The notes beneath the pieces are model-generated. The model saw nothing but the letters and a program-made list of their open reading frames with translations, ran no database searches and was not told the DNA's origin. Below are positions 1-8,943 of a DNA stretch of 64,000 nt, piece by piece. The stretch's first letter is position 1, and the number at the start of each line of letters is the position of its first letter. Both the position numbers and the translations under genes were made by a program. The DNA is from CAWFGS01 sp963815535 (GTDB taxonomy: Bacteria; Pseudomonadota; Alphaproteobacteria; Sphingomonadales; Sphingomonadaceae): NCBI GenBank assembly GCA_963815535.1, contig CAWFGS010000001.1:844074-908073 (forward strand). Direction: 5' to 3'.

Positions 1-2
1 AC

Positions 3-344
3 ATACCACGCACCTATCGCGCGCGTGCATTCGGCGATGTATCGCAGGCTCAGCTGGAAGAACTGATGGACGGCATCACCATCGACGGAATGCATTATGG
101 CCGCATCGACGCCAATCTGGAACGGCGCACGGGGCGCAACCAGTGGATCGAGATGACCATTACGGAAGGCAAGAACCGCGAGGTTCGCGTAATTCTGGAA
201 CATCTCGGCCTGCAAGTCTCCCGCCTGATGCGGACCACTTATGGCGAATTCGAACTGGCCGATCTGCCGCGCGGCGCTGCGGCGGAAGTGCGGCAAGTCG
301 ATGTCGAACGCTATCGCAAGCAATTGCTGCGCGGGAAGGCGTAA
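3..344 (+). CDS. RsuA/RluB-family rRNA pseudouridine synthase, C-terminal part
   Basis: The frame is open at the window edge, so the N-terminal S4 domain and the catalytic Asp motif lie outside. The 113 visible residues match the C-terminal half of the RsuA/RluB/RluE/RluF family, which isomerises uridine to pseudouridine in rRNA. Diagnostic segments are EGKNREVRVILEHLGL and SRLMRTTYGEFELADLPRG; the family typically has EG(K/R)NREVRR at this place followed by a leucine-rich strand. The stop codon overlaps the next start (TAATG), indicating translational coupling with rsmD. RluB (23S rRNA) is the likeliest member given the adjacent rsmD, but the paralogue cannot be fixed from this fragment. Confidence 0.85.
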   Translation: MPRTYRARAFGDVSQAQLEELMDGITIDGMHYGRIDANLERRTGRNQWIEMTITEGKNREVRVILEHLGLQVSRLMRTTYGEFELADLPRGAAAEVRQVDVERYRKQLLRGKA

Positions 345-893
345 TGCGGGTTGTCGCTGGCGAATGGCGCGGGCGCAAACTGATTGCCCCCAAAGGTGAG
401 GCGACGCGGCCGACGGCGGACCGAATGCGCGAAACGCTGTTCAATATGCTCGCTAGCAGGTTGGGCTCGTTCGAAGGATTGAGCGTCGCCGATCTGTTCG
501 CCGGGTCCGGCGCGTTGGGGCTGGAAGCGTTGTCGCGCGGGGCGGCATCGTGCCTGTTCGTGGAACAGGACGACGACGGCGATGAAGGCTTTGCGCGCCA
601 ATGTGGACGCGCTGGACGCGCGCACGCGATCCACGATTCAGGCGGCGTCGGTCATGCGGCTGGGCCCCGCGAAAGTGGCGCACGACCTTATCCTGCTCGA
701 CCCGCCCTATCATACCGGGGCGGGCGCGGTGGCGCTCGATCGGTTGGAACGGCTGGGCTGGATTGGTGCCGCGACCTGGATTGCGCTGGAAACGGCGCAT
801 GATGAAGCTGCCGAATGCCGGGGGCTGGATGTGGTCGCCGATCGCAAGGTCGGAAAAGGGCGCATCCGTTTGCTGCAATCCACCAGGCTTTGA
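344..893 (+). CDS. rsmD: 16S rRNA (guanine966-N2)-methyltransferase RsmD, frameshifted
   Basis: RsmD methylates G966 of 16S rRNA with SAM. The start at 344 overlaps the upstream stop. The first frame gives MRVVAGEWRGRKL, the RPTADRMRETLFNML motif and the SAM-binding DLFAGSGALGLEALSRGA. The frame breaks near 575-582, inside the motif after LFVEQD. The other frame resumes with MKALRANVDAL and carries the catalytic LLDPPYHTG motif, ending GRIRLLQSTRL. The total of about 183 codons is normal for RsmD. The break is one extra (or two missing) base and is probably a sequence error; both halves are well conserved. As written the protein would be truncated before the DPPY motif. Confidence 0.85.
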
Positions 894-956
894 TCAAAAC
901 GGCCACCCCGCAATGACGCGGAGCGGCCGATCCGTTACCCAATTCGGCAGGCGGGA

Positions 957-1502
957 TTACCGGCGAGGCTCCCCCTCCTCCAAGACATCGTCCGCAACAG
1001 TGTCGTCCATACGCGTGTCTTCGGCCGGGTCGGCGGCTGGCCCCTCGGCAGCTGCAGGATCGCCGCTTTCAATCTGCTGGACTTGCGCATCGATCGCTTG
1101 CCACGCCAGCGCCTTTTCCTCGTCCGGCATGGCCAGCAAACGCAAGCGATCGACTGCGGTCAAACGCCAGAACAAGTCCTGACGTTCGGGCGGCAGGCTC
1201 CAGTAATATTCCTGGTGGTCGGCCTGCCAGGTTTGATAATCGGCTTGGCGCTCGGCAGTCCAGCCCGCGATCTGTTCCGCCTGCACTTCCGGCGATATCG
1301 TTGCGGTAGGCGTTGCGGGCGCAGTATCGACCGGGGGCATTTGCGAGGCCGGGTCCATCGGTTCCGCCGAAGTTGCCGGCCCTTCCGGTTCCTCCATCGG
1401 TGGCGGGGGTGGCGGCATGGTGTCCTGCGCCATCGCGACGCTTCCACCCGCAGTAAACGCGGCAGCGGTCGCCAGAAGCAGAGATTTAAGTGGTTTACGC
1501 AT
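957..1502 (-). CDS. Secreted Pro/Ala-rich hypothetical protein
   Basis: This 181-residue protein has no function I recognise. The start at 1502 was chosen because it begins a clear Sec signal peptide (MRKPLKSLLLATAAAF...AMAQ, cleavage expected after about residue 25). A low-complexity stretch of prolines and acidic residues follows (DTMPPPPPPMEEPEG), then a Trp/Gln-rich central part with repeats of the form WTAERQADYQTWQADHQEYYWSLPPERQ and a helical segment DRLRLLAMPDEEKALAWQAI. The tail is acidic. It is convergent with rsmD and divergent from the helicase at 1761. The W-x-x-E/D-x-Q pattern suggests a conserved periplasmic family of sphingomonads, but that is recollection only. Confidence 0.6.
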   Translation of the reverse strand: MRKPLKSLLLATAAAFTAGGSVAMAQDTMPPPPPPMEEPEGPATSAEPMDPASQMPPVDTAPATPTATISPEVQAEQIAGWTAERQADYQTWQADHQEYYWSLPPERQDLFWRLTAVDRLRLLAMPDEEKALAWQAIDAQVQQIESGDPAAAEGPAADPAEDTRMDDTVADDVLEEGEPRR

Positions 1503-1760
1503 GATCGTATCCTCAATGGTTGTGTCATGCGTGACGAACTGCCGGAAAACTCCCCTTCCGGCGTCATCATCAATCGCGCAAAAACGGTTCCAAGCCAAGG
1601 GGTTGGGCTGCGCCCCGCCATGTATCGGGGGCGGAACGCCGAATGGCGTGGCGAAATCACGGCGAACGGATCGACCGGATGATCGGGGTCGCCCGAGGAG
1701 GCTCTTTCGCAATGACTTCTATTGCAGGATTGGCCCGCGTTCCCTACCTGTTCGCATTGC

Positions 1761-4088
1761 ATGTCCGACCCCGCCCCCCTTCCCGCACGTTCCGGCCATG
1801 GCTCGGATCGTGACGAGCAATTGCCCGCTTATGCCGCACCCCTGAACGAGCCCCAGCGTGAGGCGGTGCTGGCAACGGAAGGTCCGGTGCTGATGCTGGC
1901 CGGGGCGGGAACTGGGAAAACCGCCGCCCTCACTGCGCGCCTTGCCCATCTGGTCGCGATGCGGCTGGCATGGCCCAGCGAAATCCTGTGCGTAACCTTT
2001 ACCAACAAGGCCGCGCGCGAAATGCGCGAGCGTGTGGGGCGCCATATCGGCGATGCGGTGGAAGGGATGCCGTGGCTCGGCACGTTCCATTCCATCTGCG
2101 CCAAGATGCTGCGCCGTCATGCGGAACTGGTCGGGCTGCAATCGAACTACACCATTATCGATACGGACGATCAGCTGCGTCTGCTGAAACAGTTGATTCA
2201 GCAGAACGATCTCGATGAAAAACGCTGGCCCGCGCGCCAGCTGTCCGGTTTGATCGACCGATGGAAGAACCGCGGCCTCAACCCCGGCGATCTCGATGCT
2301 GCCGAGAATGAGGCATACGCCAATGGGCGCGGGACCGAATTTTACGGCCTATACCAAAACCGGTTGAAAGAACTGAACGCCTGCGATTTCGGCGATCTGA
2401 TGCTGCATATGCTCAACATCTTTCGCGACAATCGCGAGGTGCTGGCGCAATATCAGAAACGGTTCAAATATGTCCTGGTGGACGAATATCAGGATACGAA
2501 CGCAGTCCAGTATCTATGGCTGCGCCTGCTGGCGCAGGACCGCAAGAACATCTGTGTCGTGGGTGATGACGATCAATCGATCTATTCCTGGCGCGGCGCG
2601 GAAGTGGCCAATATCCTGCGGTTCGAGAAGGATTTTCCCGGCGCCACCGTGGTCAAGCTGGAACAGAATTACCGCTCCACTCCGCAAATCCTCGCCGCCG
2701 CATCGGGCCTGATAAACGCCAACAGCGACCGTTTGGGCAAGACTTTGTGGACCGAACTGCCGAAGGGCGACAAGGTGCGCGTCATCGGCGTATGGGACGG
2801 GCCGGAAGAAGCGCGCCGGGTGGGCGAAGAAGTGGAACGGCTGGAACGCGAAGGCGCAAGCCTTGACGATGTCGCTATTCTGGTGCGGGCGCAGTATCAA
2901 ACGCGCGAATTCGAAGATCGGTTTATCCAAATCGGTCTCAATTACCGCATCATCGGCGGCTTTCGATTTTACGAACGTGCGGAAATCCGCGACGCGCTCG
3001 CCTATCTGCGCGTTATCGCACAGCCGCAAGACGATCTGGCGTTCGAACGAATCTACAATCAGCCCAAGCGCGGCCTGGGTGCAAAAACGCTGGAAAAGAT
3101 GCATCAGCATGCCCGGCGTACAGGGCTGCCGCTGGCTGCGGCATCCCTGCAACTGGCTGATAGCGACGAGTTGCCCAAACGCGCGGCCAACGCGATCGGC
3201 GGTCTGATGCGGCAGTTTCTATCGTGGCGCGACATGGCGGAGCGCGTCGCCCCGGCGGAACTGATCCGCACGGTGATGGACGACAACGGCTACAACGCGA
3301 TGCTGGAGGCGGAACGCAGCGCGGAAAGCGCCGGCCGGCTCGAAAACCTGTCCGAACTTGCGCGCGCGATGGAAGAATACGAGACGCTCGGCGAGTTCCT
3401 CGAACATGTTGCATTGGTGATGGACAACGATGCCAGCGCGGATGAAGAAAAACTGACCATCATGACCATGCACGGGGCGAAGGGGCTGGAGTTCGACAAT
3501 GTCTTCCTGCCGGGATGGGAAGAAGGGGTGTTTCCCAGCCAGCGTTCGCTCGATGAAGGGGGGCTCGCCAGTCTGGAAGAAGAGCGCCGTCTCGCCTATG
3601 TCGCGATCACACGCGCGCGGCGCAAATGCACCATCCTGCACGCGCAGAACCGGCGAATTTACGGGCAGTGGACCAGCTCAATTCCGTCCCGCTTCGTGGA
3701 AGAACTGCCTGATGACGCAGTCGAAACCGAAACGACCATGTCCGGCGGCGCATCATTGTGGCGCGCGAACTGGTCCGAAAGCGAAGATCCCTTTGCCCAT
3801 GTCACCACCGCTCGCCCCGATCGCAGCGAAGCGCGCGGCCCGGGCTGGCAGCGCGCGCTATCGACCGGTTACGATACCAAACAGGTGCGTATCCGCGAAC
3901 CGGGCCGCAGCGCCGCAAGCTTCGCTGCCAAACCCCGCAGCGATATCGCCATCGGCGCACGCGTGTTTCACGACAAGTTCGGGTACGGCTTCGTGATGGA
4001 GCAGGAAGGCAACAAGCTGGAGATCGAATTCGAAACCAGCGGCACGAAACGCGTCATCGACAGTTTCGTGAAGCCCGCCCCGAATTAA
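1761..4088 (+). CDS. pcrA: ATP-dependent DNA helicase PcrA/UvrD (SF1A)
   Basis: This is a 775-residue 3'-5' DNA helicase acting in nucleotide excision repair, mismatch repair and removal of RecA filaments. All SF1A motifs are present in order: Q motif LNEPQREAVLA, Walker A AGAGTGKT, Ia VTFTNKAAREM, II VDEYQDTN, III GDDDQSIYSWRG, IV EQNYRSTP, V TMHGAKGLEFDNVF, VI RRLAYVAITRAR. The C-terminus (IGARVFHDKFGYG to RVIDSFVKPA) forms the Tudor-like fold typical of UvrD/PcrA tails. A TTG codon at 1722 in frame would add 13 residues; ATG 1761 is preferred, although no good Shine-Dalgarno precedes either. The frame is intact. Confidence 0.93.
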   Translation: MSDPAPLPARSGHGSDRDEQLPAYAAPLNEPQREAVLATEGPVLMLAGAGTGKTAALTARLAHLVAMRLAWPSEILCVTFTNKAAREMRERVGRHIGDAVEGMPWLGTFHSICAKMLRRHAELVGLQSNYTIIDTDDQLRLLKQLIQQNDLDEKRWPARQLSGLIDRWKNRGLNPGDLDAAENEAYANGRGTEFYGLYQNRLKELNACDFGDLMLHMLNIFRDNREVLAQYQKRFKYVLVDEYQDTNAVQYLWLRLLAQDRKNICVVGDDDQSIYSWRGAEVANILRFEKDFPGATVVKLEQNYRSTPQILAAASGLINANSDRLGKTLWTELPKGDKVRVIGVWDGPEEARRVGEEVERLEREGASLDDVAILVRAQYQTREFEDRFIQIGLNYRIIGGFRFYERAEIRDALAYLRVIAQPQDDLAFERIYNQPKRGLGAKTLEKMHQHARRTGLPLAAASLQLADSDELPKRAANAIGGLMRQFLSWRDMAERVAPAELIRTVMDDNGYNAMLEAERSAESAGRLENLSELARAMEEYETLGEFLEHVALVMDNDASADEEKLTIMTMHGAKGLEFDNVFLPGWEEGVFPSQRSLDEGGLASLEEERRLAYVAITRARRKCTILHAQNRRIYGQWTSSIPSRFVEELPDDAVETETTMSGGASLWRANWSESEDPFAHVTTARPDRSEARGPGWQRALSTGYDTKQVRIREPGRSAASFAAKPRSDIAIGARVFHDKFGYGFVMEQEGNKLEIEFETSGTKRVIDSFVKPAPN

Positions 4089-4098
4089 CTCGAACGGG

Positions 4099-5554
4099 TC
4101 AGCTCAGCGGCGTGCCGAGAAAACCGGGAACCGGTCCGTTCCATTCACCCGGTTTACTGGGTTCGTCCTGATCGTTGCGACTACGCTTGGTGTTCGGCTT
4201 CGCTTGGGTGGTGTCGTTTCGGGCTGAACGCTCGCCGCGTGCGGTTCGCTTGGGCGCATCACCATCGCTTCGATCGGAACGCGTGTTCGTACGGCGAGCG
4301 GGCTTGTCGGTTTGGGAACCCTCATCGCCATTCCGCCCGCGTCCGCGACGTGGCTGGCCTTCGGGTCGTTCCTTACGAGTGGTATCGTCGCCTGTCGCCT
4401 GTCTTCGACTTCGAAGATCGTTTCGCATCGGCGTTTCCGCCCCCGAAATCGAACAGCGGGATTTCGCCGCCAGTCAGTTTTTCGACATTATCGATCGCTT
4501 CGGCATCAGCGGGTGTCACGAAAGTAATCGCCCTGCCCTTCGCGCCGGCGCGACCGGTCCGGCCGATGCGGTGGACATAATCGTCGGGATGCCAGGGTGT
4601 GTCGTAATTGAACACATGGCTGACACCCTTTACATCCAGACCGCGCGCGGCAACGTCAGACGCGACCAGAATGTTGATCTTGCCTTCCTTGAACAGATCG
4701 AGTTCGGCGATGCGGCTCGATTGGTCCATGTCACCATGGATCTCGCCGACCGAAAAACCATCGCGTTTCAACATCTTGGCCAGTTCGCGAACCATCACCT
4801 TCTTATTGGAAAAGACGATCGCGGTGTCGACATTGTCGTTTCGCAGGAACCAGCGCAGCCCCTCCTGCTTTTTGCGCTGGGCCACATTGACCTTGAACTG
4901 CGCGATGTTCTCGTTGGTGGACGCTGCCCGGCTGACCTCAATCTGTTTGGGATTGGTCAGAAACTTGTCCGCCAGCTTCTTGATCGGCGGTGGCATGGTT
5001 GCGGAAAACAGCATCGTTTGCCGCGGATTGGGCAGTTTATCGCAAATGAATTCGATATCGGGAATGAACCCCATATCCAGCATTCGATCCGCCTCGTCGA
5101 TGACCAGCAGTTCGCAACCGTTGAGCATGATCTTACCACGCTCGAACAAATCCATCAGTCGGCCCGGCGTCGCGATCAGGACATCTACGCCCTCGTCCAG
5201 CGCCTTGACCTGATCGCCCATCTGCACGCCGCCGATCAGCAGGGCCATTTTCAAGTCGTGATTGACGCCGTATTTTTCGAAGTTTTCGGCAACCTGGGCG
5301 GCCAGTTCGCGTGTGGGTTCGAGGATAAGCGAACGCGGCATGCGCGCACGGCGGCGACCGCTGGCCAGCACGTCGATCATCGGCAGCACGAAACTGGCGG
5401 TCTTGCCCGTGCCGGTTTGCGCGATGCCGATCAGATCCTTCATCATCAGGACCGCCGGAATGGCTTCCGCCTGGATCGGCGTGGGCTCGGTATAGCCGGC
5501 GGCTTCGACAGCTTTCAGCAGTTTTTCGGATAGGCCGAGGTCGGCAAATGTCAT
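4099..5554 (-). CDS. DEAD-box ATP-dependent RNA helicase (RhlE type), tail in shifted frame
   Basis: The intact helicase core reads from ATG at 5554: Q motif FADLGLSEKLLKAV...TPIQAEAIP, Walker A AQTGTGKT, DEAD box VIDEADRMLDMGF, SAT motif FSATMP, and motif VI HRIGRTGRAGAKGR. This arrangement is typical of RhlE-like helicases in ribosome assembly or RNA decay. The core frame stops at 4373 after a basic stretch. A second frame (4099-4428) continues an Arg/Asp/Gly-rich tail that ends PGEWNGPVPGFLGTPLS, a conserved end of alphaproteobacterial RhlE proteins. I infer a one-base error near 4400 and assign the gene to 4099. It is convergent with pcrA with an 11-base gap. Confidence 0.85.
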
Positions 5555-5684
5555 ACGGTTTCGATTGTCCGGATATTGGGGGCAACCGGCCCCACGGCAG
5601 CGGGTGACATGTTCACCCGTATAGCAACACGGCGCATTACCCGCCGATCCATGGAAAAGTCAATTATTGCAGGTTTTCTGACCG

Positions 5685-6257
5685 CTATTTGTCCGACACC
5701 ACCAATTGCCGCAATCGCTTAACCTCGCAACTGGTACCCGCGCGCGATTGCAGCAAGTCGCGCGATACGCACAGCATGCCGTCATCGCTGCGTTCGACAT
5801 ACAGCCCGGAATAAAACTCGCGCGCGAGACAGGATTTGGGCAGGCTGGCGGAAATAACGCGGCGATCTTTCATGAAAAACAACAGCTTGTTATCGCGCGA
5901 TGCCTGCACACCGCCGATGGACCGAACGGGAATGCATTTACCCATCTTGCGTTCGGCATAGCGCGCGGCGACCGGGCGGGCGGGCATGATGGTCATCAAA
6001 TCGGGGCGACGCGACTGACTGCGCGGTGCGATACGAATGGTCACGCGGCGTTCGATGCGAACCTGATCGACAGCGACGTCGGTGTCGAAAGTCGTGAATC
6101 GCACCCAGTGAGACAGGCTGATCGGCTGCGGCTTGTGTTCGCGTACCGTTTCTTCGGGCGGGGGCGTCAGCTTTGCCGTATTGTCGCCACGTTCGCTCCC
6201 GCCGATGGGCGCGGCGAGCAAAGCCAGTGGCAGGATCATATCCGTAAAGTTCAGCAT
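5685..6257 (-). CDS. Conserved hypothetical secreted protein
   Basis: This 190-residue protein has an N-terminal hydrophobic segment (MILPLALLAAPIGG; the start could be this internal Met, six codons in) and probably enters the periplasm. The C-terminal half contains two possible disulfide cysteines and the segments KSCLAREFYSGLYVERSDDGMLC and SCEVKRLRQL, which look like a conserved sphingomonad family without assigned function. It precedes and is divergent from the FAD oxidoreductase. No catalytic motif is visible. Confidence 0.6.
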   Translation of the reverse strand: MLNFTDMILPLALLAAPIGGSERGDNTAKLTPPPEETVREHKPQPISLSHWVRFTTFDTDVAVDQVRIERRVTIRIAPRSQSRRPDLMTIMPARPVAARYAERKMGKCIPVRSIGGVQASRDNKLLFFMKDRRVISASLPKSCLAREFYSGLYVERSDDGMLCVSRDLLQSRAGTSCEVKRLRQLVVSDK

Positions 6258-6399
6258 CGCGTCATTCTGATGCCTCCCCCGGCAGACCGTCCCTGTTTCG
6301 TTTGATCTCGAAGCGGACGGTCGATTGCCATAGCGTGCGGAATTGAACGATGGCTTAATTGCACGCCGCTTCCCTTAAGTGATAAGGCCTCGGACATCG

Positions 6400-7887
6400 A
6401 TGCGCGATACTGTATCCGACCGTGCCGGTTTTCTCCGTCAACTAGCCGCCGTTCTCGGACCACGCGGCCTATCGCAGGATGCGGATTTGATCGAGCCGTG
6501 GCTGACAGACTGGCGTGGGCGTTACGTGGGAAAAGCGCTGGCGCTCGCATCGCCCGAAACGACCCGGCAGACGGCGCAAATCGTTGGACTGTGCACGCAA
6601 TATCGCGTGCCGATCGTACCACAAGGTGGGAACAGCGGCATGTCCGGCGGGGCGACGCCGGACGAAACAGGCATGGCCTTGCTGCTATCCACCCGGCGCA
6701 TGAATGCAGTGCGATCCTTCGATGTGGAGGCCCGTGAGATCGTTTGCGAGGCGGGTGTCGTGCTGCAGACTCTGCACGATTTAGCTGGTGATAACCGTTT
6801 GCGTTTCCCACTGACCCTTGGCGGCAAGGGGTCGGCGACGATCGGCGGCCTGATTGCAACGAACGCAGGTGGAACGCAGGTTTTGCGGCACGGTTCGATG
6901 CGCGCGCAGGTTAAGGGGCTGGAAGCGGTGATGCCCGACGGCGAAGTGTTCGATGCGCTCGCCACCTTGAAGAAGGATAATCGCGGGTTCGACCTCAAGC
7001 AACTGCTGATCGGATCGGAAGGAACATTGGGCATTATCACCGCTGCGACATTGCGCCTGCTGCCGGAAAGCGGTGCACGAGTGGTCGCATGGGTGGGGCT
7101 GCCCGATATCGGAGAGGCACGCCGGTTGTTGCTGCATTGCCAAGATGTCGCAAGCGATACGCTGGAGGGTTTCGAAGTTGTCCCGCGCCATTGTCTGCAA
7201 TCCGTTTTGGCGCATCAACCCACCGCACGCGACCCCTTGCCTACCCAATACCCCTGGAACGCGCTAATCGAATTCGCCGCGCCTCCCGCGACTTCGTCCA
7301 CCCTTAGCGCGGATATCGAACGGCTGCTCGAACAGGCGCTGGATCAAGGGCTTTTCGACGATGCCGCCATCGCCGTTAATGAAAGGCAGGCGGACGCATT
7401 CTGGGAATTGCGCGATGGAATATCCGCCGCCGAACGCGCCATCGGGCCGGCCATGCAGCACGATATCTCCGTGCCGGTCGCCCGGATGGCTGATTTCATT
7501 GACCATGCCGTTTCCGTCATCGAAAGTCGCTTTGCCCACACACGCGCCGTGGCGTTCGGCCATCTGGGGGACGGCAATGTGCATTTGCATGTTCTTGCCC
7601 CGCCCGGCAGCAGTCGCGGTGGATGGGAGAATGAACAGGGCAAGGAAATCAGTGGGTTCGTGCATGACCTTGTCACGCAATGGCAAGGTTCCATCAGCGC
7701 GGAACATGGCATCGGACAGATGAAACGCGCGGAATTGGCCCGGCTGCACGATCCGGTTGCCCTGTCGATGATGCGGGCAGTCAAGAACGCGTTAGATCCC
7801 CAAAATATCATGAATCCCGGTAAATTGGTGGACGCCGCTCCGGCGACACGGCCCGCGACACTTGCGCCCCCTGCCCCCACACTTTAA
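6400..7887 (+). CDS. FAD-binding D-2-hydroxyacid dehydrogenase (D-2-hydroxyglutarate/D-lactate dehydrogenase family)
   Basis: This is a flavoprotein of the VAO/PCMH family. Residues about 45-180 form the FAD-binding domain with the signature VPQGGNSGMSGGATPDE and GGLIATNAGGTQVLRHGSMR, then LIGSEGTLGIITAATLRLLP. The C-terminal substrate domain shows FGHLGDGNVHLHVL (metal/substrate histidines), SAEHGIGQMKR and DPQNIMNPGKL, typical of D-2-hydroxyglutarate dehydrogenases and glycolate oxidase GlcD-like enzymes. ATG 6400 is chosen; GTG 6379 would add seven residues. At 495 residues it is the usual length for this family. The exact substrate cannot be read from sequence. The gene stands alone, with SapC 76 bases downstream. 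Confidence 0.85.
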   Translation: MRDTVSDRAGFLRQLAAVLGPRGLSQDADLIEPWLTDWRGRYVGKALALASPETTRQTAQIVGLCTQYRVPIVPQGGNSGMSGGATPDETGMALLLSTRRMNAVRSFDVEAREIVCEAGVVLQTLHDLAGDNRLRFPLTLGGKGSATIGGLIATNAGGTQVLRHGSMRAQVKGLEAVMPDGEVFDALATLKKDNRGFDLKQLLIGSEGTLGIITAATLRLLPESGARVVAWVGLPDIGEARRLLLHCQDVASDTLEGFEVVPRHCLQSVLAHQPTARDPLPTQYPWNALIEFAAPPATSSTLSADIERLLEQALDQGLFDDAAIAVNERQADAFWELRDGISAAERAIGPAMQHDISVPVARMADFIDHAVSVIESRFAHTRAVAFGHLGDGNVHLHVLAPPGSSRGGWENEQGKEISGFVHDLVTQWQGSISAEHGIGQMKRAELARLHDPVALSMMRAVKNALDPQNIMNPGKLVDAAPATRPATLAPPAPTL

Positions 7888-7963
7888 GGCGCGCAACGCA
7901 CACTTCCGGCGCAGCTGAGCAGCGGCGTCGCCACTCTTATCCCTTCGTTTCAGGAGACGCCGT

Positions 7964-8746
7964 ATGGCCAGCGCCCCGCAGCCGCAATTGCCCTTGTTCT
8001 ACAACGATTTGATGCCGCTCAACAGTCGCGATCATTCGAAATACATGACGAAGGTCGTCGATGCCGCACCCTTCCTGGCCAAACAGCACGCCATTCCACT
8101 GACTGTCGATGAGTTCGTCGAGGCGCAGCGCAGCTTTCCAATCGTGTTTTCATCGGGCGACAATCCCCTGCCATTGGGTCTGATGGGCCTGAATGAAGGT
8201 GTAAACACGTTCATGGACGACAAGGGGAAACCGACGATGGACGGGTTCTATATGCCCGCTTATGTCCGCCGCTATCCATTCATGCTCGCCAAGCTGAAGC
8301 AGGAAAGCGAGGAGATGTCGCTGTGCTTCGATCCGTCGGCGGACAATATCGGCGAATTCGACGAAGGCGATGCGCTGTTCGATGGCGACCAGCCGACCGA
8401 AATGACCAAGGGCGTTCTGCAATTCTGCGAACGGTTCGAGGAATCGGGCCATCGGACCAAGGGTTTCCTGGAACAGCTGAAGAAACACGATCTGCTGATG
8501 GAAGGCGAAATTGCCATTACGCAGGCCGATAAGCCCGATACGCCGTTCGTCTATCGCGGATTCCAGATGGTCAGCGAAGAAAAGCTGAAGGAGCTGCAGG
8601 GTTCGACCTTACGCGAATTCAACAAGAACGGGTTGCTACTGCTGATTCACGCGCATCTGTTCTCGCTCAATCTGATGCGGGTGATTTTCGCTCGCCAAGT
8701 GCAGCAGGGCAATGGGCCGGAGGGTTCGTCCGGTTCGTTGAATTAA
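7964..8746 (+). CDS. SapC family protein
   Basis: This 260-residue protein of the SapC family (PF07277) was first named for a Campylobacter S-layer locus and is widespread in alphaproteobacteria with no proven function. Recognisable features are the start PLFYNDLMPLNSRDHSKYM, FPIVFSSGDNPLPLGLMGL, YMPAYVRRYPFML and a C-terminal region with a predicted helix RVIFARQVQQ. A Shine-Dalgarno-like CAGGAGA lies at about 7951-7957. No membrane segment or signal peptide is seen, so the protein is probably cytoplasmic. The downstream 197 bases hold the proposed small-RNA gene. Confidence 0.88.
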   Translation: MASAPQPQLPLFYNDLMPLNSRDHSKYMTKVVDAAPFLAKQHAIPLTVDEFVEAQRSFPIVFSSGDNPLPLGLMGLNEGVNTFMDDKGKPTMDGFYMPAYVRRYPFMLAKLKQESEEMSLCFDPSADNIGEFDEGDALFDGDQPTEMTKGVLQFCERFEESGHRTKGFLEQLKKHDLLMEGEIAITQADKPDTPFVYRGFQMVSEEKLKELQGSTLREFNKNGLLLLIHAHLFSLNLMRVIFARQVQQGNGPEGSSGSLN

Positions 8747-8795
8747 GCGCAATACGCCGGTTCGAAATCGGCATGATTTTTCGCATGATGCGGGG

Positions 8796-8824
8796 TTGAA
8801 AGACTTCGGGTCGCTGCATATTTT
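8796..8824 (+). promoter_or_regulatory. Putative sigma70-type promoter in the sapC downstream region
   Basis: A -35 element TTGAAA (8796-8801) is separated by exactly 17 bases from a -10-like TATTTT (8819-8824). Initiation would fall at about 8831, directly at the foot of the hairpin at 8832-8870. There is no ORF between this promoter and the terminator at 8906-8940, so it would drive a short untranslated RNA. Confidence 0.55.
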
Positions 8825-8830
8825 TAACCG

Positions 8831-8940
8831 AGACCGGGCGGGCATTTCCCCCCTCTTAGCCCGTCCGGTCGGTGCGCCGCGGCGCACCACCTCCCTGAAC
8901 CTTGGCCACCTCGAGCATTGCGCTCGAGGTGGTATTTTTA
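8831..8940 (+). ncRNA. Candidate small regulatory RNA with C-rich loop
   Basis: This untranslated segment has three consecutive stem-loops. Hairpin 1 (8832-8843 with 8859-8870) has a 12-bp stem with one G-U pair and a 15-base loop reading ATTTCCCCCCTCTTA. Hairpin 2 is the perfect 16-base palindrome 8872-8887. A single-stranded CACCTCCCTG follows, then the terminator hairpin 8906-8932 with a T-rich tail. A C-rich loop plus a CCUCC single strand can pair with Shine-Dalgarno sequences. The plan resembles alphaproteobacterial trans-acting sRNAs such as GsrN or CCUCC-loop sRNAs, but homology to either is not shown. It could instead be the structured 3' UTR of sapC. Confidence 0.5.
8906..8940 (+). 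terminator. Rho-independent terminator
   Basis: An 11-bp perfect stem CCACCTCGAGC / GCTCGAGGTGG (8906-8916 and 8922-8932) with a five-base loop is followed by TATTTTTA. It ends transcripts of sapC and of the proposed small RNA. It sits directly next to the convergent amidohydrolase gene. Confidence 0.85.
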
Positions 8941-8943
8941 TAC

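Noticed and set aside
4175..5533. A plus-strand open frame opposite the DEAD-box helicase.
   Set aside because: Shadow of the helicase core; the minus strand carries all helicase motifs.
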